Numbered from the stretch's first letter, positions 17,661-25,961 are shown. The stretch: 56,599 nucleotides of DNA from Comamonadaceae bacterium (GCA_947443645.1 CANEXF010000017.1:1-56599), one strand, 5' to 3'. Notes: generated from the letters alone by a model not told the origin. Numbers and translations: made by a program.

Positions 17661-18632
17661 TTATTGGGTCGGGATTTTTGCGCGCGTGATCACTTCGGAC
17701 CAGCGCTTGATCTCGGACGCCAGCAACTCGCTGAGCTGGGCCGGCGTGCTTGGGCTGGCTTCAATATTGAGGTCCAACAGACGTTTTTTGACATCTGGCG
17801 TGTTGAGCGCGACCTGCACTTCATGGTTCAGACGCACGAGCACGTCTTTAGGTGTTTTTGCGGGTGCGGCCAGCGCGTTCCAGGAAGCGACATTGAAACC
17901 GGTCAAACCGCTTTGCGCCGCAGTCGGCACATCGCGCAGGACCAGCGAACGCTTGGCGCCAAACACAGCCAGCGCGCGCAATGCGTTGGAGTTGATCTGC
18001 GGCAGCATGGGGCTCAAAATTTCGACACCGGCGTCGATCTGGCCACCGCGCAAGGCGGTGATGACTGCGGGCGTGCCATTAAACGGTACAACTTGAGCCT
18101 GAATGCCCGCACTGGTCTTGAACAGCTCAGCCGACAGATTTTGCGTGCTGCCGATATTGATGGTGCCGATGTTGAGCTTGCCGGGATTGGCGCGCGCATA
18201 GGCCAGCAGCTCGGCCAGCGTCTTGTACGGTGAGTTCTGCGGCACCACGATGGCGATGTCAAAGTAACCCAGCGTGGAGACCGGCGCGAAATCTTTCAGC
18301 GTGTCATAGGGAAGCGACTTGAACAGGCCCGCGCTGACCGCCGTGCCATTGGACATCAGCAGCAGCGTGTGGCCATCGGGCTCGGCCTTGGCCACGGTGT
18401 CACCAGCAACCACACCACCGGCGCCTGGCTTGTTTTCGATCACGACGGCCTGACCCATATTCTCAGCCATTTTCTGGGCCACGATACGCGCAGTGAGGTC
18501 GGCAACACCGCCCGCACCAAAGGGCACGACGATCTTGATGGCGCGCGACGAAAGGGGTTCTGCGTGGGCGGCCAGGGCCAGGCCCAGCGCAGCCACCATG
18601 CCAAGAACGGTGCGAAGTAGAGTTTGTTTCAT
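17661..18632 (-). CDS. Bug/TctC-family periplasmic solute-binding protein (second)
   Basis: The product is 323 residues: a Sec signal peptide ending in AHA, then the Bug fold (IKIVVPFGAGGVADLTARI, IENKPGAGGVV, DGHTLLLMSNG). It should bind a carboxylated ligand in the periplasm. It is clearly different in sequence from the Bug protein inside the pmd operon, and no TctA/TctB genes accompany it. It converges on the aroE homologue, so a link to aromatic-acid or shikimate uptake is possible but unproven. The ATG at 18632 has only a weak ribosome site. Confidence 0.88.
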   Translation of the reverse strand: MKQTLLRTVLGMVAALGLALAAHAEPLSSRAIKIVVPFGAGGVADLTARIVAQKMAENMGQAVVIENKPGAGGVVAGDTVAKAEPDGHTLLLMSNGTAVSAGLFKSLPYDTLKDFAPVSTLGYFDIAIVVPQNSPYKTLAELLAYARANPGKLNIGTINIGSTQNLSAELFKTSAGIQAQVVPFNGTPAVITALRGGQIDAGVEILSPMLPQINSNALRALAVFGAKRSLVLRDVPTAAQSGLTGFNVASWNALAAPAKTPKDVLVRLNHEVQVALNTPDVKKRLLDLNIEASPSTPAQLSELLASEIKRWSEVITRAKIPTQ

Positions 18633-18750
18633 GATGGATAGAAGTTGAAAGCGTGAATGAGTTGAGGCGATGCCGCACTATGGACTTTTAGACGTCCGGC
18701 GTCGAGCAGCATGGCCTGCAAGCAGTTATGCATTATCGAGCCGCGCTGTG

Positions 18751-19422
18751 TCAATCGGGCGAGGCCGCAATCTGGCGCAAGGCCTGCTCGAAAACGTCGA
18801 CGGGCTGACCGCCAGAAATCAGATGGCGGTCATTGATGATGACCGCAGGCACCGAATGGATGCCTTGCCGGGTGTAAAACTGCTCACGCGCACGCACCTC
18901 CTCAGCATAGGCGCCGGAGGCCAGAACCTCGCGGGCTTGGGCCGCGTCCAGGCCGACTTCAGCAGCCAGACGCAGCAGCACCTCGTGCGATCCCGGACTC
19001 TGGCCGTCAGTGAAGTAGGCGGTGAACAGCGCCTCTTTAAGAGCTTTTTGCAGCTCGGGTCCGGCCAGTTCTGCCCAATGCAGCAGACGGTGCGCGTCGA
19101 AGGTGTTGTAGACACGGCTGCGTCCGCCGCCCGGCTCATCGGCCTTGCTGAACTTGAAGCCCAGCTCGGCGCCGCGCAAGCGGATGTTTTCACGGTTGGC
19201 GTTGGCCTGGGCTGGCGTGATGCCGTATTTTTCGGTGATGTGCTCGGTGATGTCCTGGCCCTCGGTCGCCATCGTGGGGTTGAGCTCAAACGGCTGAAAA
19301 TGCAGCTCGGCCGTGATGTCGCCGCTCACGCGTGCCAGCGCCTGGTCCAGCGCTTTCAGGCCGATCACGCACCAGGGGCAGGAAACATCAGAGACAAAAT
19401 CAATTTTCAAAGCAGTGGTCAT
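18751..19422 (-). CDS. DsbA-family FrnE-like oxidoreductase
   Basis: The product is 223 residues, a thioredoxin-fold protein with a large helical insertion, as in FrnE and 2-hydroxychromene-2-carboxylate isomerase relatives. The active-site CPWC is at residues 15-18 (SDVSCPWCVIG), and the C-terminal VPAVIIND carries the cis-proline. There is no signal peptide, so it is probably cytoplasmic, with a thiol redox role. The ATG at 19422 gives the family N-terminus; the frame is open to 19779 but runs over the divergent gene without domain content. It is divergent from the chromate transporter pair. Confidence 0.87.
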   Translation of the reverse strand: MTTALKIDFVSDVSCPWCVIGLKALDQALARVSGDITAELHFQPFELNPTMATEGQDITEHITEKYGITPAQANANRENIRLRGAELGFKFSKADEPGGGRSRVYNTFDAHRLLHWAELAGPELQKALKEALFTAYFTDGQSPGSHEVLLRLAAEVGLDAAQAREVLASGAYAEEVRAREQFYTRQGIHSVPAVIINDRHLISGGQPVDVFEQALRQIAASPD

Positions 19423-19570
19423 AAAGGGCCTTGGTAAAAAATCGCGCCTGGCGCCCGGGTTTTGGGTGCCGAGGTGCTTGAGCGCATGGGTGCCCAAGTG
19501 TAAGGATTCGCCGCGGCTCAGAGGCCAGAGCGCCGCAAAAACCGCGTCAGGCTGCGGTGATAATCCGGCC

Positions 19571-20176
19571 ATGAGCTCACTGCCGACTACTGAACGTTCC
19601 CAGCCCAAATCACTGACCGATCTGTTTGTCTCACTGACCCTGCTGGCATTGCAGGGTTTTGGCGGCGTGCTGGCTGTGGTGCAGCGCGAACTGGTCGAGA
19701 ACAAGCGCTGGATGACGCGCGAGGAATTCATAGAAGAATGGGCCGTAGCGCAAATCATGCCCGGACCCAACGTGATCAATCTGTCACTGATGCTGGGCTC
19801 GCGCTACTTCGGCCTCAAGGGCGCGCTGGTGGCGCTGGCCGGCATGCTGGTCGTGCCGCTGGCGCTGGTCTTGCTGCTGGCCGTGCTCTATGCCCAGTTT
19901 GCCGCCAACCCGGCCGTGGCCGGCGCGTTGCGCGGCATGGGTGCGGTGGCCGCCGGCATCATTGCCGCCAACGGCTTGAAGCTGGCCGGTGCGCTCAAAA
20001 ACAATGTGCTCGGCCTGGGCCTGTGCGCGGCGTTTGCCCTGAGCTGCTTTGTGATGGTCGCGCTGCTGCGCTGGCCGCTGGCCTATGTGCTGCTGGGCCT
20101 GGGAAGCGTGGCTAGTTTTGTCGCCTACAGGCGCTTGCTGCGCCTGCCAAAGGTCCAGCCGGGAGCGATGTCGTGA
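19571..20176 (+). CDS. Chromate transporter, first short-chain subunit
   Basis: This is one of two adjacent short CHR-family membrane proteins that together equal a full-length ChrA. The 201-residue product has a single CHR domain starting LFVSLTLLALQGFGGVLAVV, the conserved EEFIEEWAVAQIMPGPNVIN and about five to six membrane segments. The family exports chromate, or more generally anions, in exchange for other ions. The stop overlaps the GTG of the second subunit (GTGA), typical of these obligate pairs. The frame is open upstream to 19313, but that part overlaps the divergent FrnE gene. Confidence 0.85.
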   Translation: MSSLPTTERSQPKSLTDLFVSLTLLALQGFGGVLAVVQRELVENKRWMTREEFIEEWAVAQIMPGPNVINLSLMLGSRYFGLKGALVALAGMLVVPLALVLLLAVLYAQFAANPAVAGALRGMGAVAAGIIAANGLKLAGALKNNVLGLGLCAAFALSCFVMVALLRWPLAYVLLGLGSVASFVAYRRLLRLPKVQPGAMS

Positions 20177-20769
20177 CACTGGTGTTCACCCTGCAGGACT
20201 GGCTCACGCTCTTTCTGCATTACTTGTCGCTGTCGCTGCTATCCATAGGCGGCGCCATCAGCACCGCGCCCGATCTGCACCGCTTTCTGGTCGAGCAGCA
20301 GCACTGGCTGACGGACGCGCAGTTCAATGCCTCGATTGCGATTGCGCAGGCTGCGCCCGGCCCCAACGTGCTGTTCGTGGCCGTGCTGGGCTGGAATGTC
20401 GGGCTGAACGCCGGCGGCGGCACGCTGACCGGCCTGCTTGGCGTGGTTCTGGCCTTGTCGGGTATGTTGCTGCCGAGTTCGGTGCTGGCCTACAAAGCGG
20501 CCCAATGGGGCCACCGCAACCGCGAACTGCGCGCGGTGCGCGCTTTCAAGCAGGGCATGGCGCCCATCGTGGTAGCACTGATGACGGCGACCGGCTGGAT
20601 TCTGGCAACGGCCAACTCAAGCAGCGCCGACCAGGCGGGCAGTTCACTGCACAACTGGCCGATGTGGCTGCTGGCGGGCCTTGCCACCGTCATCGTCTGG
20701 CGCAGCAAGATCCATCTGCTGTACTTGCTGGGCGCCGGTGCCCTGCTGGGCTGGTTCGGGCTGATCTAG
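20173..20769 (+). CDS. Chromate transporter, second short-chain subunit
   Basis: The product is 198 residues and is homologous to the preceding gene: LTLFLHYLSLSLLSIGGAIS and the conserved FNASIAIAQAAPGPNVLFVA correspond to the CHR N-terminal signature. The two halves usually adopt opposite membrane orientations. The GTG start at 20173 sits inside the stop of the first subunit, so expression should be coupled. It ends 123 nt from the convergent rlmB stop; that gap contains a family A hairpin repeat. Confidence 0.85.
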   Translation: MTLVFTLQDWLTLFLHYLSLSLLSIGGAISTAPDLHRFLVEQQHWLTDAQFNASIAIAQAAPGPNVLFVAVLGWNVGLNAGGGTLTGLLGVVLALSGMLLPSSVLAYKAAQWGHRNRELRAVRAFKQGMAPIVVALMTATGWILATANSSSADQAGSSLHNWPMWLLAGLATVIVWRSKIHLLYLLGAGALLGWFGLI

Positions 20770-20845
20770 CAAGCACCGCAGCCTTAAGCACACGCCTTTG
20801 CAAGCCGGAGCCGCGGAACGGGCTCAGCCCGGCCGCAGGCGCAGC

Positions 20846-20892
20846 GGCCTCCTCGGGGGCAGGAAGCGACACGAAGTGCGCGACCGTAGGGG
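20846..20892 (-). repeat. Stop-codon-linked GC hairpin repeat, copy 2 (family A)
   Basis: The copy has GCCTCC and CGGGGGC forming an imperfect hairpin, then AGGAAGCGACACGAAGTG, CGCGACCG and TAGGGG, directly abutting the rlmB stop codon (20893-20895). The order and spacing match the copies at 9502 and 25994. Confidence 0.75.
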
Positions 20893-21654
20893 TTACCTCC
20901 TTTGGCGCAGCGCTTCGTAAAGACAGACGCCGCTGGCCACGGACACGTTCAGACTTTCAACCGCGCCATGCATGGGGATGCTGACCAGCTCGTCGCAGGT
21001 CTTGCGCGTGAGCTGGCGCATGCCCTCGCCCTCGGCGCCGAGTATCAGCGCCACCGGGCCGGTGAGGTCCACGTCGTAAATGGTTTTTTCCGCATCGTCA
21101 CTGGTGCCTATGCACCAGATGTTGCGCTCTTTGAGCTCGCCCAGCGTGCGGGCCAGATTCGTCACCATGAAGTAGGGCATGGTTTCAGCGGCACCGCTGG
21201 CGACCTTGGCCACAGTGGCGTTGATGCCGGCAGCATGGTCTTTGGGCGCAATCACTGCATGCGCGCCAGCGCCGTCGGCCACGCGCAGGCAGGCACCCAG
21301 ATTGTGGGGGTCGGTGACGCCATCGAGCACCAGCAGCAAGGGCTGGCCGGTGCCAGCAGCCTCGAGTTGCTCGAGCAGCTCGTCAAGCGAAGTGACTTGC
21401 GCCAGCGTGTCGACGCGCGCCACCACGCCCTGGTGGCCGTGGCTGCCGCACATCTTGGCCAGACGCAGGCCGTCGGATTCAATCAGCCGGATACCGGCTT
21501 CGCGCGTGCGGTCGGTGAACTGGCGCATGCGGGCATCGCGCCGCGAGACATCGAAAAAGACCTCCAGCACGGATTTAGGTGCGGTTTTGATGCGCACGCC
21601 AACGGCATGAAAGCCGAAAAGAACTTTGGGAACAGCTTTGGGGGAAGAAGACAT
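20893..21654 (-). CDS. rlmB: 23S rRNA 2'-O-ribose (Gm2251) methyltransferase
   Basis: The product is a SPOUT-family methyltransferase that modifies G2251 in the peptidyltransferase P-loop of 23S rRNA using SAM. The 253-residue chain has an N-terminal L30e-like RNA-binding domain (LFGFHAVGVRI) and a C-terminal knotted domain with NLGACLRVADGAGAHAVI, LILGAEGEGM and SLNVSVASGVCLYE, the three SpoU motifs. It converges on the chromate transporter genes. A family A repeat follows its stop immediately. Confidence 0.94.
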   Translation of the reverse strand: MSSSPKAVPKVLFGFHAVGVRIKTAPKSVLEVFFDVSRRDARMRQFTDRTREAGIRLIESDGLRLAKMCGSHGHQGVVARVDTLAQVTSLDELLEQLEAAGTGQPLLLVLDGVTDPHNLGACLRVADGAGAHAVIAPKDHAAGINATVAKVASGAAETMPYFMVTNLARTLGELKERNIWCIGTSDDAEKTIYDVDLTGPVALILGAEGEGMRQLTRKTCDELVSIPMHGAVESLNVSVASGVCLYEALRQRR

Positions 21655-21689
21655 GCAGCGATTATCCCCGTTGCCGAGAGCGCGCCCAA

Positions 21690-21747
21690 GAGCTACATTT
21701 TTGATAGCTGCCAGCGCCCGTCAGTCGGGCGCTGCAAGCTTTTTTTA
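21690..21747 (+). repeat. Dispersed palindromic repeat, copy 2 (family B), terminator-like
   Basis: It starts with GAGCTACATTTTTGATAGCTG, has a perfect 9-bp stem CAGCGCCCG/CGGGCGCTG (21712-21720 with 21726-21734), then CAAGC and a T7 run. On the plus strand this reads as an intrinsic terminator, although no plus-strand gene precedes it. It lies between the rlmB start and the ABC ATPase stop. Confidence 0.7.
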
Positions 21748-21749
21748 GC

Positions 21750-22472
21750 TCAAGCCCTGAGAATTTCCCCGGCCTCAATGGTGATCTGGTGCTGGCAGCG
21801 CGCGGCAATCAGCGGATCGTGGGTGACCAGCACCAGCGTTGTGCCGAGTTCCTGGTTCAGCGCAAACATCAGGGCCATCACGGTCTGGCCGGTGGCGAAG
21901 TCAAGGCTGCCGGTGGGTTCATCGGCCAGCAGCACCGCCGGCTGAACCACAAACGCCCTGGCCAGCGCAACACGCTGCTGCTCGCCGCCAGACAGCACTT
22001 TGGGATAATGGCCCAGGCGCTCACCGAGGCCAACCCGCTTGAGCATCTCCGTGGCCATCGCTCTGGCGTTCTTGCTGCCCGACAACTCCAGCGGCAGCAT
22101 GACGTTTTCAAGCGCGCTCAAATTGCCCATCAACTGAAAGTTCTGGAACACAAAACCGACTTTTTGCGCACGCAGCGCGGCGCGGTCGTCCTCGCTGAGC
22201 GCAAACAGGTCCTGGCCAGCCAGACGCACCGTGCCCTGGGTCGGCGTGTCCAGCCCGGCAATGATGGACAGCAGCGTGCTTTTGCCAGAACCAGAAGCCC
22301 CGACAATTGCGGCAGTCTCCCTGGGCGCAAGTGTGAAATCAATATCGCGCAAAATGGTCAGGGTGCCGGTCGAATCGGTCACCGACTTGAACACATGTTC
22401 AACCGCAATGATGGCGGGTTTGGCGGGGATGGCAGACGCTTCGCCGAGGCGGGAAACTACAGGTTCAGACAT
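21750..22472 (-). CDS. ybbA: YbbA-type ABC transporter ATP-binding protein
   Basis: This is an ATPase subunit of the LolD/MacB/YbbA group, 240 residues. Walker A GASGSGKST is at 58-66, the Q-loop follows in FVFQNFQLMGNLSALENVML, the signature is LSGGEQQRVALARA and Walker B is VLLADEPTGSLD. The neighbouring divergent tesA and the mnmH gene repeat the E. coli ybbA-tesA context, which supports YbbA. The YbbP permease that normally follows is absent here; rlmB comes next. The ATG at 22472 has AAGG upstream. The open frame beyond it to 22973 overlaps tesA and is not coding. Confidence 0.85.
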   Translation of the reverse strand: MSEPVVSRLGEASAIPAKPAIIAVEHVFKSVTDSTGTLTILRDIDFTLAPRETAAIVGASGSGKSTLLSIIAGLDTPTQGTVRLAGQDLFALSEDDRAALRAQKVGFVFQNFQLMGNLSALENVMLPLELSGSKNARAMATEMLKRVGLGERLGHYPKVLSGGEQQRVALARAFVVQPAVLLADEPTGSLDFATGQTVMALMFALNQELGTTLVLVTHDPLIAARCQHQITIEAGEILRA

Positions 22473-22551
22473 GTCAGCCTTATCAAAAACTTTGAAACTC
22501 AATACTTTGCACTTTAACAAGCTCGCCCCTTCCCTGTTCAGCCGACGGCCT

Positions 22552-23187
22552 ATGCACTGCGCGCTGCTGATCGCCAGCCTGCTTTTCTGGCTGATGCTGA
22601 GCCCGCTGGTCCAGGCGCAAGGCAAGGCGCGCGACACCCTACTGATCGTCGGCGATTCACTCAGCGCCGAGTACGGCCTCAAACGCGGCACCGGCTGGGT
22701 GTCCTTGCTTGAGCAGCAAGTCGCCAGCGAAAAGCCCGGCGCGGCGGTCATCAACGCCAGCATCAGCGGCGACACCAGCTCGGGCGGACGCTCACGCCTG
22801 GCCGCACTGCTGGCGCGCCACCACCCCAGCATCGTGGTGCTGGAGCTGGGTGGCAATGACGCGCTGCGCGGCCTGCCAATGGACATGACGGAAAAAAACC
22901 TGCGCGCCATGACGCAGGCCTCGAAAAAAGCCGGCGCCAAGGTGCTGCTGATAGGCATGCAGGTGCCACCCAATTACGGCGCAACGTATGCGGCGAGCTT
23001 TTCCAGCCTGTTTGCACGCATCGCCAAGACCGAGAAAGTCGCGCTGGTGCCGTTTTTCCTCAAGGGGATCGCCGATGTGGACGACTCGGCCGCGCAGTTC
23101 CAGGCCGATCGCATACACCCCAACGAGCAATCACAGGCGAAAATGCTGGCCAATGTCTGGCCCGAACTTAAAAAATTGATGAAGTGA
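22552..23187 (+). CDS. tesA: Arylesterase / lysophospholipase, GDSL (SGNH) family
   Basis: This is a periplasmic multifunctional esterase-thioesterase, TesA-like, 211 residues. The signal peptide ends ..LVQAQ; GDSLS at 34-38 holds the nucleophile Ser36, with the block-III GGNDALRG and the C-terminal DRIHPN carrying the Asp and His. ATG 22552 starts the signal peptide exactly. The frame is also open from an ATG at 22471 whose CATG is shared with the divergent ybbA start; that longer form would add about 27 residues before the signal. The stop overlaps a GTG in frame with mnmH. Confidence 0.9.
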   Translation: MHCALLIASLLFWLMLSPLVQAQGKARDTLLIVGDSLSAEYGLKRGTGWVSLLEQQVASEKPGAAVINASISGDTSSGGRSRLAALLARHHPSIVVLELGGNDALRGLPMDMTEKNLRAMTQASKKAGAKVLLIGMQVPPNYGATYAASFSSLFARIAKTEKVALVPFFLKGIADVDDSAAQFQADRIHPNEQSQAKMLANVWPELKKLMK

Positions 23188-23198
23188 GTTGTGAACGC

Positions 23199-24254
23199 AT
23201 GAGTCTTGAACGCATTTCCGCCGAGGACGCACTCGGCAAGCTGGCTGACTTTTCAGACGTGATTGATGCCCGCAGTGAAGGCGAATACGCCGAAGACCAC
23301 CTGCCAGGCGCCATTAACTGGCCCAGCCTGCACGACGAGGAGCGCAAGCTGGTCGGCACGCAGTACAAACAAATCAACGCCTTCGAGGCCAAAAAACTGG
23401 GCGCAGCGCTGGTCGCCAGAAACATTGCCGAGCACATCCAGCGCGATGTGCTTGACAAGCCCAGGGAGTGGCAGCCGCTGGTCTACTGCTGGCGCGGCGG
23501 CAAGCGCAGCGGATCGCTGGCGCTCATCCTCGACCAGATCGGTTTCAAGGTCACGCTGGTCGATGGTGGCTACAAGGCCTTCAGGGCGGCGCTGGTGCTC
23601 GATCTGCCGCAGCTTGCAGCCCGGCACAGCTACCGCGTGATTTGCGGCACCACGGGCTCGGGCAAGACCCGCTTGCTGCAGGCCTTGCTGGCCCAGGGCG
23701 CGCAGGTGCTGGACCTGGAAGCGCTGGCCAACCACCGCAGCTCGGTGCTCGGCATGATTCCCGGCACGCCACAGCCAAGCCAGAAAGCCTTTGACCGCCT
23801 GATCTGGACCGCCTTGCGCGGCTTTGACCCGAGCCGGCCGGTCTATATTGAAAGCGAGAGCAAGAAAGTCGGCAATGTGGCAATCCCGGAGGGCCTGATA
23901 GAAGCCATGCGGCGCAGCCCTTGCCTGCAGCTGGAGCTGTCTGAAGACGAGCGTGTCGCCCTGCTGCTGGAAGACTATGATTTTTTCGTCAAGGACATCG
24001 CGTTTTTCTGCGAGCGGCTGGACGCCTTGACAAAGGCGCGCGGCAAGGACACCGTGCACGACTGGCAGGCCAGAGCCCGCAGCGGCGACGTCGCCAGCGT
24101 GGTGCGAGAACTGCTGGTCGACCACTATGACCCGGTCTACCTGCAGTCCATGAAGCGCAATTTTGAGCACTACCCGCAAGCGGCCTTGTTGCAGCCAAGT
24201 GATCACAGCATGGCAGCGATGCAGGCACTGGCGCAAAGCATGCTCAAGGCCTGA
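23199..24254 (+). CDS. mnmH: tRNA 2-selenouridine/geranyl-2-thiouridine synthase
   Basis: The product (YbbB/SelU) exchanges sulfur for selenium at the wobble 2-thiouridine of some tRNAs through a geranylated intermediate. The 351-residue protein has an N-terminal rhodanese domain with Cys97 (YCWRGGKRSGS) and a C-terminal P-loop domain (GTTGSGKT at 150-157). An alternative GTG start at 23184 would overlap the tesA stop (GTGA); neither start has a strong ribosome site. Selenium use would also need selenophosphate synthetase (SelD), not in this window. A strong terminator follows. Confidence 0.92.
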   Translation: MSLERISAEDALGKLADFSDVIDARSEGEYAEDHLPGAINWPSLHDEERKLVGTQYKQINAFEAKKLGAALVARNIAEHIQRDVLDKPREWQPLVYCWRGGKRSGSLALILDQIGFKVTLVDGGYKAFRAALVLDLPQLAARHSYRVICGTTGSGKTRLLQALLAQGAQVLDLEALANHRSSVLGMIPGTPQPSQKAFDRLIWTALRGFDPSRPVYIESESKKVGNVAIPEGLIEAMRRSPCLQLELSEDERVALLLEDYDFFVKDIAFFCERLDALTKARGKDTVHDWQARARSGDVASVVRELLVDHYDPVYLQSMKRNFEHYPQAALLQPSDHSMAAMQALAQSMLKA

Positions 24255-24278
24255 GACCCGGCGCGGCGCAAGCCGGTC

Positions 24279-24326
24279 AAAGAAAAAGCCCACAGGAACC
24301 ATACGATCCCTGTGGGCTTTTTCTTT
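24279..24326. terminator. Bidirectional rho-independent terminator
   Basis: A perfect 18-bp stem (24279-24296 with 24309-24326) and 12-nt loop has A-rich and T-rich flanks on both strands (AAAGAAAAAGCCC / GGGCTTTTTCTTT). It separates mnmH (plus) from the small charged protein and metC (minus). Confidence 0.93.
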
Positions 24327-24380
24327 GCTACAAATTTTGTAGCTGCCAGCGCCCGTCAACCGGGCGTTAGAGGCTGATTT
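24327..24380 (+). repeat. Dispersed palindromic repeat, copy 3 (family B)
   Basis: It begins with a perfect inverted repeat GCTACAAA-T-TTTGTAGC, then TGCCAGCGCCCGTCAACC, GGGCG and TTAGAGGCTGATTT. It follows the mnmH terminator directly and precedes the stop of the convergent small gene. Confidence 0.7.
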
Positions 24381-24403
24381 AACTTAAAAAATCAGGGCTG
24401 GTT

Positions 24404-24595
24404 TCAGCTCGCTGATTCGGCCGGCGGCGTACCGGGCTCACCGTCAGGCGCAGTGTCAGAGCTGGCGTCATCGGACTGGTCATCCGCCGCATCGTCAGGT
24501 TTTCCCTCGGCCTTGCGCTTGAGTTTGTCTTCTTTTTTGCGCTTTTTGGCGAGCTCTTTCTGGCGTTTTTCGTAGGAATAATTGGGAGTTGCCAC
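24404..24595 (-). CDS. Small highly charged protein of unknown function
   Basis: The product is 63 residues, with a strongly basic N-terminal half (YEKRQKELAKKRKKEDKLKR) and an acidic, Ser/Asp/Pro-rich C-terminal half. It is likely disordered or helical, with no known domain. The GTG at 24595 is the only start that keeps the basic segment; upstream the frame is quickly closed. I recall similar small lysine-rich proteins starting MATPNY in Burkholderiales, but the role is unknown. It lies 20 nt after metC on the same strand. Confidence 0.6.
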   Translation of the reverse strand: MATPNYSYEKRQKELAKKRKKEDKLKRKAEGKPDDAADDQSDDASSDTAPDGEPGTPPAESAS

Positions 24596-24615
24596 TAAAG
24601 TGCTTTCATGAATAT

Positions 24616-25821
24616 TTAGCCCTTACTGTACTGCATCGCTGCCAGCGCCTGGAGCATGTCTGCCTGCAGGTCAGGCAAGGCCTCCAGACCGACAGAAAAG
24701 CGCACCAAACCACCCTTGTACGGCCACGGCGTGCTGCGCAAAGCCGGCATGTCATAAGGCACGCACAAGCTCATGGGGCCAGCCCAGCTGTAGCCCAGCT
24801 TGAACAAGGTCAGGCTGTCGCAGAAGTGGTCTACCTGCTGCTGCGAGAACTCGGGTTTGAACACCACGCTGAGCAGGCAGGCGGCCGCGTGGCAGTCGCG
24901 CTTGAAGCTTTCATGGCCGGGCGAGCCGGCCAGCGCCGGGTGCAGCACGCGATCAATCTGCGGCTGCGACTGCAACCAGAAGGCCAGCGCGCGCGTCGAC
25001 TGATCCTGCGCCGCATAGCGAAGCGCCATCGAATTGAGGCCGCGCAGCACCAGTTCGGCATCATTGCCGGCCACGCCAAAGCCCACGCGCATGTGACAAA
25101 AGTGAAGCAATAAATGCAGCGCCTCGCTGTTGGTCACGACCGAGCCCATCAGCACATCGGCGCCGCCACTGGGGTATTTGGTCAGCGCCTGCACCGATAT
25201 GTCAGCGCCCAGCTCAAATGCATTGAAGGCAATGCCCGCGCCCCAGGTGTTGTCCAGTGCGGTGACTATGCCTTCTGCATGGCAGTCGGTATGCGCCTTG
25301 ACCGCGGCAACCAGCTGCGGCAGATCGGGAAACTCCAGAGTGATCGAACCCGGCGCTTCCAGCCAGACCAGCCGCGTTCTGGCGCTCAGCTTGGCCGCCA
25401 GATCGAGCGGATTCATGGGGTCATACAGCCGGTGGCTGATGCCCCAGGCGGCCAGCTCGCCCTGGGCAAAGGACTTGTTGGGCCCGTAGGCGTTGTCAGG
25501 GATCAGGACTTCGTCACCGGCCTTGAGCAAAGCCATGCCGACCAGCACCACCGCCGCCAGGCCGCTGGGCAGCAGCGTGCAGTATTTACCGCCTTCGAGC
25601 GTAGCGATGCGCTCTTCGAGCGTGAAGGTGGTCGGCGTGCCGTGCAGGCCGTAGGTGTAGCCGGTTTTGTGCTTCCAGTCGCGCTCGCGCAAGGCAGCAA
25701 CGCTGGGGAAAATGATCGTCGAGGCTTTGTGAACAGCCGGCGAAACGCCCTCAAAACCGGCAGGCGGCTTGTAGCTGTGGTGAATAAGTTCAGTAGGCAG
25801 TTGCCGGGATGTATCGCTCAT
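24616..25821 (-). CDS. metC: Cystathionine beta-lyase
   Basis: This is a PLP-dependent Cys/Met-metabolism enzyme, 401 residues, probably splitting cystathionine to homocysteine, pyruvate and ammonia. The PLP lysine is K215 in VQALTKYPSGG; YTYGLHGTPTTFTLEERIAT and LPSGLAAV are the cofactor and substrate segments typical of the proteobacterial MetC branch. The product begins MSDTSRQLPTELIHHSYKPP. Its promoter region (25822-26041) is filled by tandem family A repeats. A related gamma-lyase or desulfhydrase role cannot be excluded from sequence alone. Confidence 0.87.
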   Translation of the reverse strand: MSDTSRQLPTELIHHSYKPPAGFEGVSPAVHKASTIIFPSVAALRERDWKHKTGYTYGLHGTPTTFTLEERIATLEGGKYCTLLPSGLAAVVLVGMALLKAGDEVLIPDNAYGPNKSFAQGELAAWGISHRLYDPMNPLDLAAKLSARTRLVWLEAPGSITLEFPDLPQLVAAVKAHTDCHAEGIVTALDNTWGAGIAFNAFELGADISVQALTKYPSGGADVLMGSVVTNSEALHLLLHFCHMRVGFGVAGNDAELVLRGLNSMALRYAAQDQSTRALAFWLQSQPQIDRVLHPALAGSPGHESFKRDCHAAACLLSVVFKPEFSQQQVDHFCDSLTLFKLGYSWAGPMSLCVPYDMPALRSTPWPYKGGLVRFSVGLEALPDLQADMLQALAAMQYSKG

Positions 25822-25903
25822 GCCCGAATGTTAACGGCACGGCGCAGCTCGAGCAGGAAAATAGCAGCGGCAATTTCACTAAGGCCCGCCCCAAGGGAAA
25901 AAC

Positions 25904-25961
25904 GCCCCCCCCCCCCCGGGGGGGCAGGAAGCTACGCGAAGTGAGCGACCGCGGGGGCTAT
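25904..25961 (-). repeat. GC hairpin repeat, copy 3 (family A, tandem with copy 4)
   Basis: The copy starts with a C13 run (25905-25917) joined to a G7 run (25918-25924), then CAGGAAGCTACGCGAAGTG, AGCGACCGCGGGGGCTAT. It is about 90 bp from copy 4, including a shared flank CGCCCCAAGG plus an A5 run. It keeps the GGGGGCTAT end although no gene stop is present here, which suggests tandem duplication of copy 4 with its boundary. The homopolymer is slippage-prone. Confidence 0.85.
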
